Origin: Neolentinus lepideus HHB14362 ss-1
Lineage: Eukaryota > Basidiomycota > Agaricomycetes > Gloeophyllales > Gloeophyllaceae
Length of the DNA: 64,000 bases
Assembly (NCBI GenBank): GCA_001632425.1
Contig: KV425602.1
Span: forward strand, 1-64,000
Reading direction: 5' to 3'
Shown here: positions 34,605 through 48,242 of the stretch, one piece after another
Layout of the letters: each line of letters opens with the position of its first letter
Position numbering within the stretch: position 1 is the stretch's first letter
Translations under genes and position numbers: made by a program
The notes under the pieces: generated by a model
Seen by the model: only the letters and a program-made list of their open reading frames with translations
What the model was told of the DNA's origin: nothing
Database searches by the model: none

Positions 34605-37600
34605 TTTCGAGGTAGGTGCGATGGATAGCTTCGCTACAGCACGTTATCTACATCATAACAACGCAGTATTAACAAGAACGAAACGAGAGTCTTGAAGTGT
34701 TTTCCACCTACTATCTACTGGCGCATCTTGGAGTAATCTTGGATATTTACGCCCGTTGTGTTGGATCTGGGTCCCTCTCGATCAACGTGCTGCACGTTCA
34801 AATCTGTGTCCTGGGTGTGCATCGAATTCTTGAAAGGGTCGTCCAGTGGGGACTGTACAACGTTCGTCAATACTGCGCTGAACACCCACAATACAGTACA
34901 CTCACGCCAGTATCCTGAGTGAATTCTTGAACGGTGTCGATATGAATAGTGATATTTCCTGGGGTGCGCTGTCGGAAAGCGAGGGACCAAGGGGACGTCA
35001 ACTTTTTGTCAGAGACAGGATCGGAATACCTACGCGACCGTCCGAGCGTAATTGCAGCCGTGATCTCTGGCGTGAGATAGAAGGCTTCTCGTTCTGACTG
35101 CCTGCCGCGCCCTTCGAGCCCTTCCTACCGTTCAGGACGAACAGCATGCAATTGAGATATACTGGAAGGAATAAGTAGTGATGAGCGGAGGTCGTCGACG
35201 ACTAAGAGAATGAGACTAACGCCGGCTCAGGATAAATAGGAAGGAGACATAGACCATGGAGTCTCTCAGGGCAATTCCCTGACAGCAATGAGATAGTCTG
35301 TGCAGGTTATAGTACACGAAGGATTAGCCTACCATGACCATCATAATTATCGAGAAAACACTAGATACAAGTATTATCCGGAGTAAGTTATGCGACGAAG
35401 GTAATGCCTCACGTAAACGGTAGACCAGTCTCAAGGAAGAATACCACCTATACGCATACTAGGTCATCAGCCCATATCCGATACGAAGGAATCACGCACA
35501 GCGTTGATAATGAAAGCATCGCTGCGGATTTATAAATGAGTATGAGCATGAGTATAATCAACAAACCATACCTATCAGTACTCTTCTTCCATGGGGTGAG
35601 ATGGCACGCGGCACCAGTAATGTACAAGTTGGGGATCGCCGAGAAGATGTTGGCGATCCAGATAAGATACTGCGAAGAGTCGAGTTCAGATATGCATTCC
35701 GGATGGTTCAATGTCACGACTCTTACTTTGTACGCATTCAGTTGCTCGAATGTCTTCACTTGGAGTCTGGAACTCAAGTGTGAGATACGATAGGTAGTAG
35801 GTAGTGAGAAGTGACGAACCCCTGCACGGCGTAAACTGCGATAGTCTGTCAAGAAACTTAATATCCGGAAACGTTTGTGGCAACGCACCGACAGTAGTGA
35901 CTTGACGAGATGAAGATTGGTCAGATAGTTCTCAATAACGACGGACTGCGTACCGAATCCTGTCAGGGCTATCGCGAGCTATAGGTAAAGGAGCTCAAAC
36001 ATCATTTGCGTCTAAATGCAAAGGGGGGAAAGTGTACCATGATCCCTGTGAGAATACGATTTTTGTCGCTCTCTGCGCCATAGGTTGAGATCATCGAGAC
36101 GAGAGAGAATAAGAGGGGGTTGTACTTTGCCAAACGTGAAAGGCGAAGAAACTGAAGAAGTTATGCATATGCCTGTAAGCAAGCAATATTCCATGAAAAC
36201 AATAACAGGACAAACATTTGCGTCATCAAGGCCGTGAAAGCCTATAGTTAGTCATTCGAGTGGTCGCTTCAGTACGTAAGTACTGGAGTGGAACAAAACC
36301 TTACTGTAAAGAGGAATTGGATCTATAATAACATGGGTCTAGTATGTGATAGATGTGGTCTCTGCACACGCTCACCAGCAGCGTGCTGCGAATATGAACA
36401 TCAGAAGTGACTCGTATTCACATACGGTGCCGCTTACGGGATCAAAGCATTCACCATCGCCACATTGCCGTAGTTCGTGATAGCATACGTGTATGCTGAT
36501 CTAACATTTAATAGGGCGCGACACTGAATCAATGAACAATACTCACTGGTATGCGAGATTAGGCATTGATGCGCTGCGTTGGATGCCCAAACCGCTAGGA
36601 CCTGGAGAAGATATCTCAGAGCGGGCATTCATCATCAGTACCGGAACGCACCAGTAGCTTCAGATACCAAGGATCCTTTTTGTGATGACCAAAGTAGTAG
36701 TAGATCTGAGCACATGAGACTGTGAAAGTTCTGAGTGGTCACATATGTATCATAGCCCCGGTATATTTGGCCTACCGCCGTACAGGCTGTGTCACCAAGG
36801 GTTCAATGGACCGAACACAATCGTATTGAAGCGAAGCACTCACGTCGTCGATAGGAGAGACCCAATGAATATAGCTCCAATCCTGCATTGAGGATGTTAT
36901 CAATGCAAGGATACAAACATCAAAGATTTGATTCTTCTTACGCGTTATGGAGCACCATTGTAGCAGACAGGGGTGAGGAGAAAAGCTATGAACACGCACG
37001 ACCTGTCCAGAATCTAATGCGAGTATTAGTAGTATCTAACAGCCGTGCATGCCGCGGTACTCCAAGCCACTATGTCCTCCAATGGGGGAATTCAAGCGTA
37101 GTAGCCGGATGCACTGAGAAATGCAGCTGCTACTCTGCGATAAATGGAACTCGAAGGAATCAATGGTGACCGGCAATTTGACAGCATTCAACGAGCCCGA
37201 ATCGGCGGTGAATCGTAGCCCGAAGACATAATGGAGTACGAGGAAATCAAGGAATAATATGTCTATCTGAGGGCAAGATTGATCTCAGATGAAATGACTC
37301 AAAGCAACCCTGTCAATCCCACTTACCTCTGTCAAACTCTCAAGGGTCGCCGGGACAACCAACGCATTATGCGCCACTGCGAGAACGTGATGGATGCGCT
37401 CAATGATTACTCCTGAACCCTTGCGCGCAGAGCTAGAATTGTTCCGGAACAGAGCTAAATCGCCGGCTGAGCCGCAGGCATCCGAATTCCCTGATCAAAA
37501 ACAAAGTCAACGGCTCACAACACGAGGTCCTGACCAGTACGTTGTCCAGCTCAAGATGTCAACCCCATCATCGTGCAGAGATGGCAAACGAGTGTATTTG

Positions 37601-37853
37601 TACATTAAGAGTATCCTGGACAATTAGGCAACGACGATAGAGAAAAAATACAACGGACTAGTAGGGTAACATATGTTACGTTCCATAATTGATGCTATAT
37701 TCCAGAGTTCCCAGTGAATGAGTGAAATGGCTGAAGATATATATGACAGCATCCGGAGGCGCCAGCGCCACGATTGAGCTTCAAGCACACCTTTCAGTTA
37801 GTGAATTACCAGAAGAGATGCCTGATTGCCAACGCTTACAGACGTCGGGCAAC
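34605..37853. other. Long stretch without a resolved gene
   Basis: Coding texture appears on the minus strand in several places. Around 35770-35880 there is LPQTFPDIKFLDRLSQFTP, and a possible following exon reads LEFQTPSEDIRATE. Hydrophobic stretches occur at about 36020-36170. Exon-like pieces read VCILALITSSMQDWSYIHW (about 36860-36920) and LAVWASNAAHQCLIS (about 36550-36600). They may belong to one or more intron-rich membrane-protein genes that I could not assemble, or to remnants. No start-to-stop model was supported. Confidence 0.3.
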
Positions 37854-39420
<1,567 letters not shown>

Positions 39421-41642
39421 GGATGGTCGGTTGCCGTGATGTAGGAAGAGGGAAAGAGCGTAGCTAAGCTTAGTCTGCGACAGATGCGAATGCCTCTATC
39501 CACGGCCCTGTCCTTAAATGACCTGCCTAATCGGGTATAGTCACATGTCGCCGAGTGCACGTGACCACGCGCTAGGAAGGCGAGGTGGAGGGGAGGCTGC
39601 GAAAGGGGGCACTGGTCCATTGAGGTGAGTCGTGCGTGGACAGCCTGCATCAGTCGATGAATTGGCAAAGATATGATCCAGAACGCGAAGCTGAAACTGA
39701 GAGCGCTGCCTTGCCGAATACGCGTGGCTTCGGTACGAGCCTCTAGAATACGAGCGACTCGCCTTTGTAAGAGGTGATTGCAAAAAGGCAGAAAGAGGGG
39801 CCTTGATAGGCGCCCATCAATAACCATAGATCAAGTTTCAAGTATCGAGACCCACCGCGATGACGGACATGAGGGGGCGCTGCCTACAGATGTTGGCACC
39901 GAGCGGAACACTGTCATAAACCAGTTAGCATGCCGAAGTATAGCTTCCAAGCAAAGTAGTAGGTAAGTGTGCGTGACATTAGAATGAAGGTGATGTCGGA
40001 AGCAGATAACGCGGTAGCCGCAGTCGAGGACAAGGTCGTCATTTTTAGAAAATCCTGGTCGGTAAGCAACAACTCTACCGGGTACAAATCCCGTCCTTCA
40101 CAAAGAGTTTCATGAAGATCATTGTTCCATGAATAGTGATCTTTGCAGTATTCCCACTAAAGGAACGCACAGTAGCCGCTATTCGAGGGGTACGCTTTGA
40201 TCATAAGGGGGTCGGAGAAACATCCAGATTAGTCGTTAATAAGGGTCAGCCCGAAGATTTATTCCCAGTCACCACCTGTCCGCCATTCTAGAAGAGCGCA
40301 GTACAACGGCTAGGATACTTGTCGGGCTCTCCGGACCAGTCCACCCGTATACATTCTGGTCGTGTGATGCCGCTTGGGTTTCCAGTGCCGTAGCACCGGC
40401 TTCAAGACGAGAGAAACATACAAGAGATCAAGCTCATGGATTTTGACATTCCGACGCGCTTCGACTTGATGTCGCGGTTAAAACAAACGTCAGAAGATGA
40501 CAACGACCAGTGAGGGGCTCCAATGGGTTTCTCTTGGTCAACGAGACATACAGGAGAGTGCGTCGGGATTTGAGCCAGGAAAATGGTTGACAGAAGTCAA
40601 GGAACATCAAGTAGTCAACTGGAAGTCAGCCGGAGATGAGATTGTGTGGCGTTAGGGGGTGCGTCGTCGATGTACCTCACGTCGCAGGTCCTAGTTCTAC
40701 AGTCAAACTCTGCATCTGCAATCAGCCTCTCCAAAGACGCGTCTTCTTCGATAGCTTGACATAGAATGTAATGGTCCCACGAGTTCCAGGAAAACAGCCT
40801 GCAGTCCAAGTAGTCACAAGACCAAAAATTGTTCGTGTCTCATCCACGTCCGTCGATTTATAAGGCGGTCTCCTCAAGGCGGAACGCGTCCATCAGAACC
40901 CGCCACCCCGCCTTGCGCGCTGCTGCGGCCGCAATGTTGATCAAAGATGAGGGCGTGCACATCAGCATCAACGAGAGACAAGGTTCAGAAGCGGTCGAGT
41001 GGATAGCCACAGAGGTTCTCAGGAGAAAAGCTTCTGCCAGCCACCGAGCATGCGGTTAATTGTTTTATAATTAGGTACCAGCCAATAGTTGTTTTCGACA
41101 CTTACTGTCTCGTTCTCGTTCTCGTTCTCATCCGAATACTGTCGATTGGTACTTTTTACAGAAGTCTCTATTGCATACGGATCTTCGTATACACTCTGTG
41201 TATATCGGCACTTGCTTGTTGACCGACCGTAAATTTCTCGTACACTGCCGTGCAATGAAGCTCAACTCGAGGCGAATGAGCAATCGTAATGGAAGAGAAA
41301 TTATGTTTATATGCCTCTGTACAATTTATTCCTTGCTACAAATCCACAGAAGTGGACCATGTAGTTCCTCTATTTCAGGGTGTTACGTTTCCAACTGTGG
41401 TCATACGAATGGCAAATACGGATGGAATTTATCCGTCACAATTTTCCCACTCTTTATTTCGACTCTTCACAAAAGCCTCTTTGCCTCTCCCCTCTCTTCT
41501 GACCGGGGGGAACAACACGTCTGCATCTGCTCGGGTCTAAGTTCGCACGTATGTTTCAGTACTGAATTAACAGGCTTGCTCTTATACCTTTGTCGTAGCC
41601 CTTACCGTTCTCTCGACTTGTCGGACTCTATTTCCTTCGCAA
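39421..41642. other. Intergenic, no supported gene
   Basis: Only short frames occur (for example a 64-codon minus-strand one at 40615-40809). A small CTCGTT repeat sits at about 41106-41128. The segment separates the divergent MAPKK and ankyrin-MYND genes and presumably holds both promoters. Confidence 0.4.
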
Positions 41643-43038
41643 ATGGCGCCAGCAAAACCGGGAACCGCAGGACTCGTTGTGACCCGCGAGATGCGGGATC
41701 TCCTCGCGCAGCCAGGACACCTAAGCTTAGAAAAGGGAGGACAGAGGTTGAGAACGCTATATAGCACACGTACGTCTCTGTTTAAGTGACCCTGGAGGAG
41801 GTCATGAGTTAACAGGACAGGTAAATCTAGACTCTTGTGCGTTCAATGCGAACATGCTCAATGAATTTGCATTGGCTTGCTACGTCGCAGATCTGGACTA
41901 TGTGAAAATGGTAAGAAATTTCGACATCCACACTCGCAGAAGGGGGCTTCACAGATGTCTTCGTTTGTAGACTGTTTCCTCTGGCAATGCTCCTAATCTG
42001 ACAGGTACCGAGACACCCTTTGAATTCGGGTATGCTACCATAGTCGTCGCCGGTGCCCAGCGCATCGCCTCCATTGATGGCTCTCCCATGCACCACTCCG
42101 ATGTCCTCAAGTTCCTCCTCTCCGTTGGTACACCCCCAGACGTCCCGGACATTGTCGGCTCGACTGCTTTGCACCACGCTACCATGAATAACAACGCCAA
42201 ACTTGATCTCGCCCGACTGCTCCTCGAAAACGGCGCGAATCCAAATTACCAAGATCGCTACGGCTGCGTACCACTGTTCGGGTCGATGCAGAGTAATCAG
42301 GTCGGTGCAGTCGAGCTGCTCATGGAGTTCGGCGCGGACGTGACGATCGCGGACGCAGATGGGATTGTGCCTCAGAGTTTCTGTCTCAAGTGCGGACCAC
42401 AGGTGACGGCGGCGCTACAGAAATGGATCAGGAGACGCACCGGGACGGAGGCGCCGATGGAGGAGAGGAAGTGCGACAACTGCGGGAAGCTGGCGGAGGG
42501 GACGGACGTGAAGCTGAAGCGATGCGCGGCGTGTCGGACGACGTGCTATTGCTCGAAGGAGTGTCAGCGTGCGCACTGGAAAGTGCACAAACCGAACTGC
42601 AGTCCCTTCTCCGAGTCGAATACCGTGACGCTCACGCCCTCCTACTATCGCAACGGCACACTGATGCCAATGGCCGCCACCATGCGCAACCTCACTGGCA
42701 TTTCGTCTGAGCAGCCAAAGTTTACCGACACCTACGCCGCGATGCCGAAGCCTACCACGCAAGACAAGTCGATGATAATCAAGGTGCAAGTCCCGTGGTC
42801 GATGGAAGCTGGTGTGCCCTCAAGGAGCCCTGAGACGCCGTTGATGATTTACAATAGGAAGAGGGACTTTGGGTGCGTTGTGAACAGAGCGAGCGATCCA
42901 GCGGCGTATGATCGGATTGAGGACGTCGTGAGGAAGAGAGGTGTAGGTGGCGCGAAGGGGTATTTCCCCGCTGAGCTTGTGAACCCGGGGAAGCTTGTTG
43001 TGAAGGTTGATCAGATTCTGGCTGAGCAGCCATTTTAG
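41643..43038 (+). CDS. Ankyrin-repeat protein with MYND zinc finger, 424 aa
   Basis: Three exons, 41643-41769, 41831-41910 and 41971-43038, all in phase. Residues of about 50-220 hold ankyrin-type repeats (GSTALHHATMNNNAKLDLAR, LLLENGANPNYQDRYGCVP, VELLMEFGADVTIADADG). A MYND finger follows at about 237-279: CDNC, CAAC, CYC, ECQRAHWKVHKPNC, with all zinc ligands present. The tail has no known domain. Ankyrin-MYND proteins use the repeats for protein contacts and the finger for binding proline-rich partners, often in transcriptional repression. The splice sites were chosen because alternative acceptors next to them (for example after 41820) give immediate stops. Confidence 0.92.
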
Positions 43039-43427
43039 GATTGCTGTGCGTCTATTTTCGGTCTGTTTGTTGTATTTGCAAGCTTTTAGCATCCTCACGC
43101 GGTCGTGGTATTTGTGTATTCGTAGTCTCCGCCTTCTGTTCTTGTAAGTACTGTACCATCAATATAAAAATAATGTTCCTGTATTCTGTTCATTTCATTG
43201 AAATCCTAGATTCCTCAATGTCCAAGAGTATCAAGGTGTGGGTGGCAGTCTAGATTTTTGCGGAGAAAATGGGGCTACTAACCGCACTATTCGTACAGAA
43301 TATCCGTTGAGAAAATGTTAGTAAGATGTACACTACTCGAACACGCAAATAATTAACGAGACAAACCCAACTCAAAACTTCGCAGTATTCGATTCTTCGT
43401 GTATTCCTTCGCCACCACCGAACAACC

Positions 43428-44195
43428 TCACACCCGCCTGCCACCGAACACGCTCACCCTCGGGTTCCAGCGCGCGTGCAACGGCTCCATGACGACATTG
43501 TTTGAGAGGGCGAACAACAAGGTGTAGACGAAGATGAAGAAGATGGTGATCCAGCCGATCCATGCGAAGGCGAGCAGCGCGGTGAGGATGCGGCAGGGCC
43601 GGTAGATCCAGCACCAGTGCAGGTTGCCCCAGTAGGTCTGTATAAGAGGTAATTAGGAGTGTGATGGAGGATAAGAGAGGAGAGGGACATGAGACGTACC
43701 GTGGCAATGGCGGCGCCGACGAGCCACAGGACGAAGAGGACAAGGAGGCCGATGAGCTCTCCGCGGAAGCGCGAGATCAGGCGACGCTCGTAAACACCGG
43801 AGATGACGTGAATGCTGATATTGATGTTAATAATGGCATCTGGTTAGTCACATGGAAGGAAACCACTTACATGTATGATGACCAGATAAGCGTCAGGATC
43901 GAAGTGGCGAGAAGTTCCGCTACTATAGGGTCTGAATCGAGGAATACGAGGCTGAGTGTGCTGGTGTAACCGGAACCGCGGATTGCATACCATAGAAGTC
44001 AACACCCGAGTTCAAGGGATCGCCGAGAGGGATGTGGGTGGTGTAATAGAGCCGCCAGGCCGTCAAACCCAGCAGTACCGCAGAAAAGACCCACTATATC
44101 GTGTGCAGAATTTCAGCGGCGTTTGTCCGTCGATGGAGATTAGGCCTCACCAGCCAAGAGTAGAGGGCAACACGAATATGCCAGAAAGCGAGCAT
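43428..44195 (-). CDS. Four-helix (MARVEL-like) integral membrane protein, 177 aa
   Basis: Five exons: 44151-44195, 43991-44093, 43871-43931, 43700-43814 and 43428-43637, all in phase. There are four hydrophobic segments: SWLWVFSAVLLGLTAW near the start, IVAELLATSILTLIWSSYI, LIGLLVLFVLWLVGAAIATV, and AFAWIGWITIFFIFVYTLLF. Short charged loops (YERRLISRFRGE) and an aromatic loop (YWGNLHWCW) lie between them. The size and four-helix plan fit MARVEL-domain or related small membrane proteins, which are frequent in Agaricomycetes. MARVEL proteins associate with membrane domains and vesicle traffic. The start methionine is the first in frame after splicing, but an extra upstream exon cannot be excluded. 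The gene converges with the ankyrin-MYND gene. Confidence 0.8.
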
Positions 44196-45257
44196 GTTGA
44201 CGTCGTCGATAGATGTAAGAGAGGACTGCGGCCGCCGTGCGGGTGACGAAGAGCACTGAATGATACGTCGAATGTAGACTTTGTTCTCCTTTAAGTACTC
44301 TTTGGCTGCGTTCAATGAATTGGGAGTGCTTGAAAGGCATGGACATTACGTAGTGGCGGGCTAATTTCAGAATAGAACTGCTTCAAATGCCAAAGACGCT
44401 GAGATCCTGAAGGAAATCGTGAGTCGGGACGTAGCACAGCGTTCGGGGATAGCATCGATATCCTTGGATTCTGCGACATTCAATCGTACGACTCGTCGCC
44501 CAGCCTTGGACGCGTGCTGTAGCCTTGCCTGATCATGACTTTGTTCGAGTCACGGATCCATTCATTACATGATGCCCGAGCCTGGCTGACGTCAATAGAA
44601 TGCCCACCTCGAGGCTTATACCGCCTTAGAATGAGGCAATAGACGCACACGTGGTGATGAGTGTGGACTCTTTGGTAAGACATGAGCGATATTGGTGCGA
44701 GAGGGCGCTGTCGATATTCAAGCGCAGAATGGAGAGATGAGCGTGTGACCGAGGGCGATAATCGCACGGAATTGCTGTGTCGATGCACTATGCTAGAGAA
44801 CAGCTACTGTAGGCTCTATGGATCGTGCAGTCTCGTATCAGTTCCATCCCAATATCGCGGTGAACTCACCTTAGGCATCAATCACGTTCTGAAAGACTTC
44901 ATTTCGGGATTTTGTTATATAATGCGTTGAAATATAGGCATTACCGGGTCAAGAATAGAACATAACAATCAATACCCCAGGAATAGAAACACCGGTGAAA
45001 TCAGCGTCGGAGGAGGGTTTCGCAATGCCAGGGCGTTAGTACGGAGTCGACACAGCCACTGCACCAACGTTGCATGCACTTTCTCTTCATATATGCTGAC
45101 CTTAGGATAAAAATCTACCGCATCACCGCAGAAGAAGAATCCTGTATCAAGGCGTGCATGGTAGCATACAAAACAAATGGACAGAGGTAAGAAAGTACAC
45201 CGGGCATTGCCGAAGCCTCTTGCCTATTGTAGCCCATAAGAACGGTATAATAACTTT
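44196..45257. other. Intergenic, no supported gene
   Basis: Short frames on both strands around 44480-44930, none with recognisable motifs. Confidence 0.35.
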
Positions 45258-45934
45258 ACTATCACTAGGGGAGTTCTTCTCCGGGGGTATGAATGTTCTC
45301 TACACACAAAGTCACTTCCTGTGCCTTCAACACTGAATGGAATAACTTGGAACTTGGTATATACAATCTTTGGTACATATCTGTGGTATCCATAGATTCA
45401 AAATTGCGAAAACGGACCCCATTTTAAGATGGGATGCCAGAACATTTGTTTATGTGTCACACAAAAATCGTGTATCTGGCAGATCCTAAGCTAGCCACTT
45501 CACCAATCAGCCCAAATTACAGGATTTAAGACATTTGTATGCACACAGATGGACATGTGTCTTCCGATTGGTGAACATCGATACGAAAGGGTTTTAATTG
45601 CAGAAATACAGAGCGTCCTTCTCCGCGTCCGCCACCAAGTGTGACAGCATTGAGTCTCCGCTCCAAATACAGTGGCTGACGTGTCTGTCTTGCCGAAGCG
45701 GAGTCCCAACTCGCCGCTGTGACCTGGATGTGACGGATGGAGAAGAACACTGCTCATCTCAGTATTTCGATGCCGATGAGCTCTGTGCTCACATTTGGCT
45801 AGTTTGCTCTTAAGATGGGTGATAGGATATACTGTATTGCAAAGGTCTATGTCGAAATATTCCCTGAAAGTGAATTACTGACGGAGGAATTGGGGAAACA
45901 CTGAATCCTGGAGAAGAACTCCCCTAGTGATAGT
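45258..45934. mobile_element. MITE-like element, 677 bp, 25-bp terminal inverted repeats
   Basis: The ends are perfect inverted copies: ACTATCACTAGGGG at 45258 and its reverse complement, CCCCTAGTGATAGT, at 45934. They extend through GAGTTCTTCTCC for 25 bp. A TA dinucleotide sits inside each end, which would allow a TA target duplication (Tc1/mariner-type), but this cannot be told apart from the repeat itself. The interior has no transposase. A 71-codon frame at 45598-45813 has several cysteines but no known domain. Confidence 0.75.
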
Positions 45935-46181
45935 ATACTTCGGATGCCATTTGTGAGACTGGAGCCTGTCAGTATGTCAGATGCTCTGTTATTGTATCAC
46001 CCGCACACAGCTCCATGGTGTCCCACTGGGACACACAATCCCCTTTCGCGGTTAGAGAGCCTTCCGTGCAATGCGATGCGATGCCCCAGCCCCACAGCTT
46101 TCGAGCGCTGCGAGCTGAATGCCGAGCTTTGTGCAATACAAAAGGGCTTGCATTATGTCTAGCTAGACATTCACTCCATAC

Positions 46182-46203
46182 TTTATTCTCTCTCTCTCTC
46201 TGT
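46182..46203 (+). promoter_or_regulatory. TC-rich tract upstream of the CxxC gene, copy B
   Basis: A TC dinucleotide run about 20-40 bp upstream of the ATG at 46224. Pyrimidine tracts just before the transcription start are common in filamentous fungal promoters. Confidence 0.4.
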
Positions 46204-46223
46204 GTATTGCAGTATACTCGTAC

Positions 46224-46469
46224 ATGACGTCCAACTCAAGCCTCTCTCGCGTTGGACGATCGCAAACTCTACATCACAGTGACTGCGCGGCCTGCCTGAT
46301 TCGCTCCGCGATCAACGACCCCTCCTACACATCATACCTCGTCGACTCCGCCAGGCGATATGCGCCAGAGTGCACTACTTGCCGCAGTCTCGTCAGGAGA
46401 GCAACTGTGCAGAAGTGGGTTAGACGGGGGCTAGGTATTAAGGTGCCTCTGAAGGTCTCGATGTCGTAG
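46224..46469 (+). CDS. 81-aa double-CxxC protein, copy B
   Basis: Single exon, 81 aa. CAAC is at residues 21-24 and CTTC at 50-53, with SYLVDSARRYAPE between, and the basic C-terminal QKWVRRGLG. It aligns end to end without gaps with the gene at 16855-17100. About 32 identical positions include both CxxC pairs, ND, YxxY, DSARR, EC, AT-QKW and RG-G. Most other differences are conservative, which is expected under protein-level selection. No signal peptide or membrane segment is present. A broken third copy follows directly downstream, so this locus is duplicating. The function is unknown; small metal-binding or redox protein is inference. Confidence 0.78.
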   Translation: MTSNSSLSRVGRSQTLHHSDCAACLIRSAINDPSYTSYLVDSARRYAPECTTCRSLVRRATVQKWVRRGLGIKVPLKVSMS

Positions 46470-46521
46470 TGGAGGAGAGGACGGGGAGAGGGAGGCTGAG
46501 GAGCGCAGTCGGGAGCAGACC

Positions 46522-46665
46522 CGAGATCAACGAACCCTACCTCGTTGACTACGCGCCAAAGTGCAGTCTTCTCAGGAGAGCGACTGTGCAGAAATGGGTT
46601 AGACGAGGGGTGGGGATCAAAGTGCCTCTGAAGGTCTCCATGTCGTAGTGGAGGAGAGGAAAAGA
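46522..46665 (+). pseudogene. Partial tandem copy of the CxxC gene
   Basis: Repeats the 3' half of copy B, from the PYLVDY-like region to the stop and beyond into the flank (GTAGTGGAGGAGAGGA appears after both stops). It lacks the SARR segment and the second CxxC: the frame reads AKCSLLRRATVQKWVRRG. There is no start codon or first CxxC. The unit is a tandem duplication of roughly 0.2 kb with an internal deletion. Confidence 0.8.
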
Positions 46666-48149
46666 TATAGAAGGTTGGAAGCAGGGCTCCTTTGTCCAAA
46701 GCAAGCACTCCCCGGCACACCCATTGCTTACGGTACGCCGGTGGGATAGTAATTTTGTAGTCAACTATCTACTTTGAAGAGGATATATATGATGAAACTA
46801 GGGTCGAGTTTTTACAAGCGGTCTTTCCCGGTCCATTCCCCCGGGTGCTCCCGCCGTCTGTATAACTTCCATGATCATCAAGGGGTAGACACCGGGAGAT
46901 GCCGAGACCCTATGTAGGGGGGGGGGGCCCTCCGATGCCCTTAACGGAGATTTATTTTTGGTTCGGCAAATGACCATTCGGAGCCCCGCGCAGCGGAAAT
47001 AGCCGAAATTTAAGTATCCAACCCCCATATAAATGGTGAAAGAAGATATTTTTATCACGAGTGACAGAAAATTCAGGAAATTCGTGACATTACACAACGT
47101 GACATGCGTGGGATGATTAACTTCCAGAATATTATGGTATTGTATTACACATCTGTCCTAATATTCCATGTCTTCACTGTTGTCTCCAAGTTGATATAAA
47201 TATACTGATATGCTCACTCTAACACACTATACAATATTTGCTTTTGATGCCATTATCAATCTTGAAGAGAAACATATGTCATATGTTTTGCAATAATTGC
47301 CTTTTTGAGCCGTGGGAAGTTCCTACGGGGGAGGGGGGGGGCTAAGGGGCCCTTAACTGAGATTTGTGACATGCGGTCTAAAAATTTATTTCTGTCTACC
47401 CCTTGATGATCATCCCACTGAACTCATTCGTTGCTTTGGGTAGTACAAGTGGGTCGCAGAGCTTGGAATGTGCTGGTTAAAAAACCTCCTCGAATTGAAT
47501 AATTGAGACAATCTCGGCTCGATCCTCAGCGCCAGCGTGAATATTTCGAATGAATCTCAAAATCCAGCCCTAGTACTGGGGAGAAGATGGGATAGGACGC
47601 GGTCAAGCATTGCTCGAATCTCCCTTCAAAAGGAGACAACGGCCCACTAAAACGCCAACACGAGTTAAGTCAAAGTCGTTACTGAGCTGGATATCTAAAG
47701 CCGTCACTCAACTCCTGCTATAGTAACACAATCTTTACCACTGATCAGGATTTGATTCAGGGTAGTTTGCAAAGGCCCGAGTCTGGATGACAATCATCTA
47801 GTACGTGATGAATTTTCCTCGATATATTGTCCCTCATTAAATTACTGGAAGTGTTCTCAAGACGAAGTGAGTGCTTCCACTTTAAACGTTACTGCATAGG
47901 TCTCACCGACGGAGTTTCAACCAAACCGAGAATAACAGGTCTTTCAAAACGGCAGGGAGATAGCATGAACTGTCAGCAGTGCTCACGATGAATAGTCTAT
48001 ACTAATGCTGACATGAGATCTCCGGTCACACAGGAAAAGCTGGAGGGCGGTTGCCACTCGACAGCGCTTTGTGGGTCCACTTGCACGCCATGGGATCCTA
48101 TCCTTATCGGGAACAATGTGTTGCGCGATCATGTGATGTACGCGCCGCG
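46666..48149. other. Intergenic with G-runs and short repeats
   Basis: Two G-tracts (46917-46928 and about 47334-47340) are each followed by a shared CCCTTAAC-GAGATTT segment. An 18-bp word containing CATCAAGGGGTAG at 46870 recurs inverted near 47397. No gene was found. Confidence 0.4.
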
Positions 48150-48155
48150 TATAAA
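48150..48155 (+). promoter_or_regulatory. TATA box of the 48.2-kb gene
   Basis: TATAAA lies 93 bp upstream of the preferred ATG at 48243, followed by a C-rich leader. Confidence 0.5.
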
Positions 48156-48242
48156 CACCGACCACATCTTCTAAACCACAAAGATTGCCGCCCTCCCCTT
48201 TACCTTTTCCCTCTACCTTTACGCTCTCCCAGCAACTCCTCG

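Noticed and set aside
35448..35888. 146-codon minus-strand open frame
   Set aside because: A better coding texture (LPQTFPDIKFLDRL) lies in another frame of the same strand, so this frame probably reads through introns.
40060..40105. tRNA-like segment (GGTCGGTAAG ... GGGTACAAATCCC)
   Set aside because: The T-arm-like hairpin departs from the GGTTCGAATCC box, and I could not draw acceptor and anticodon stems. A covariance-model scan would be decisive.
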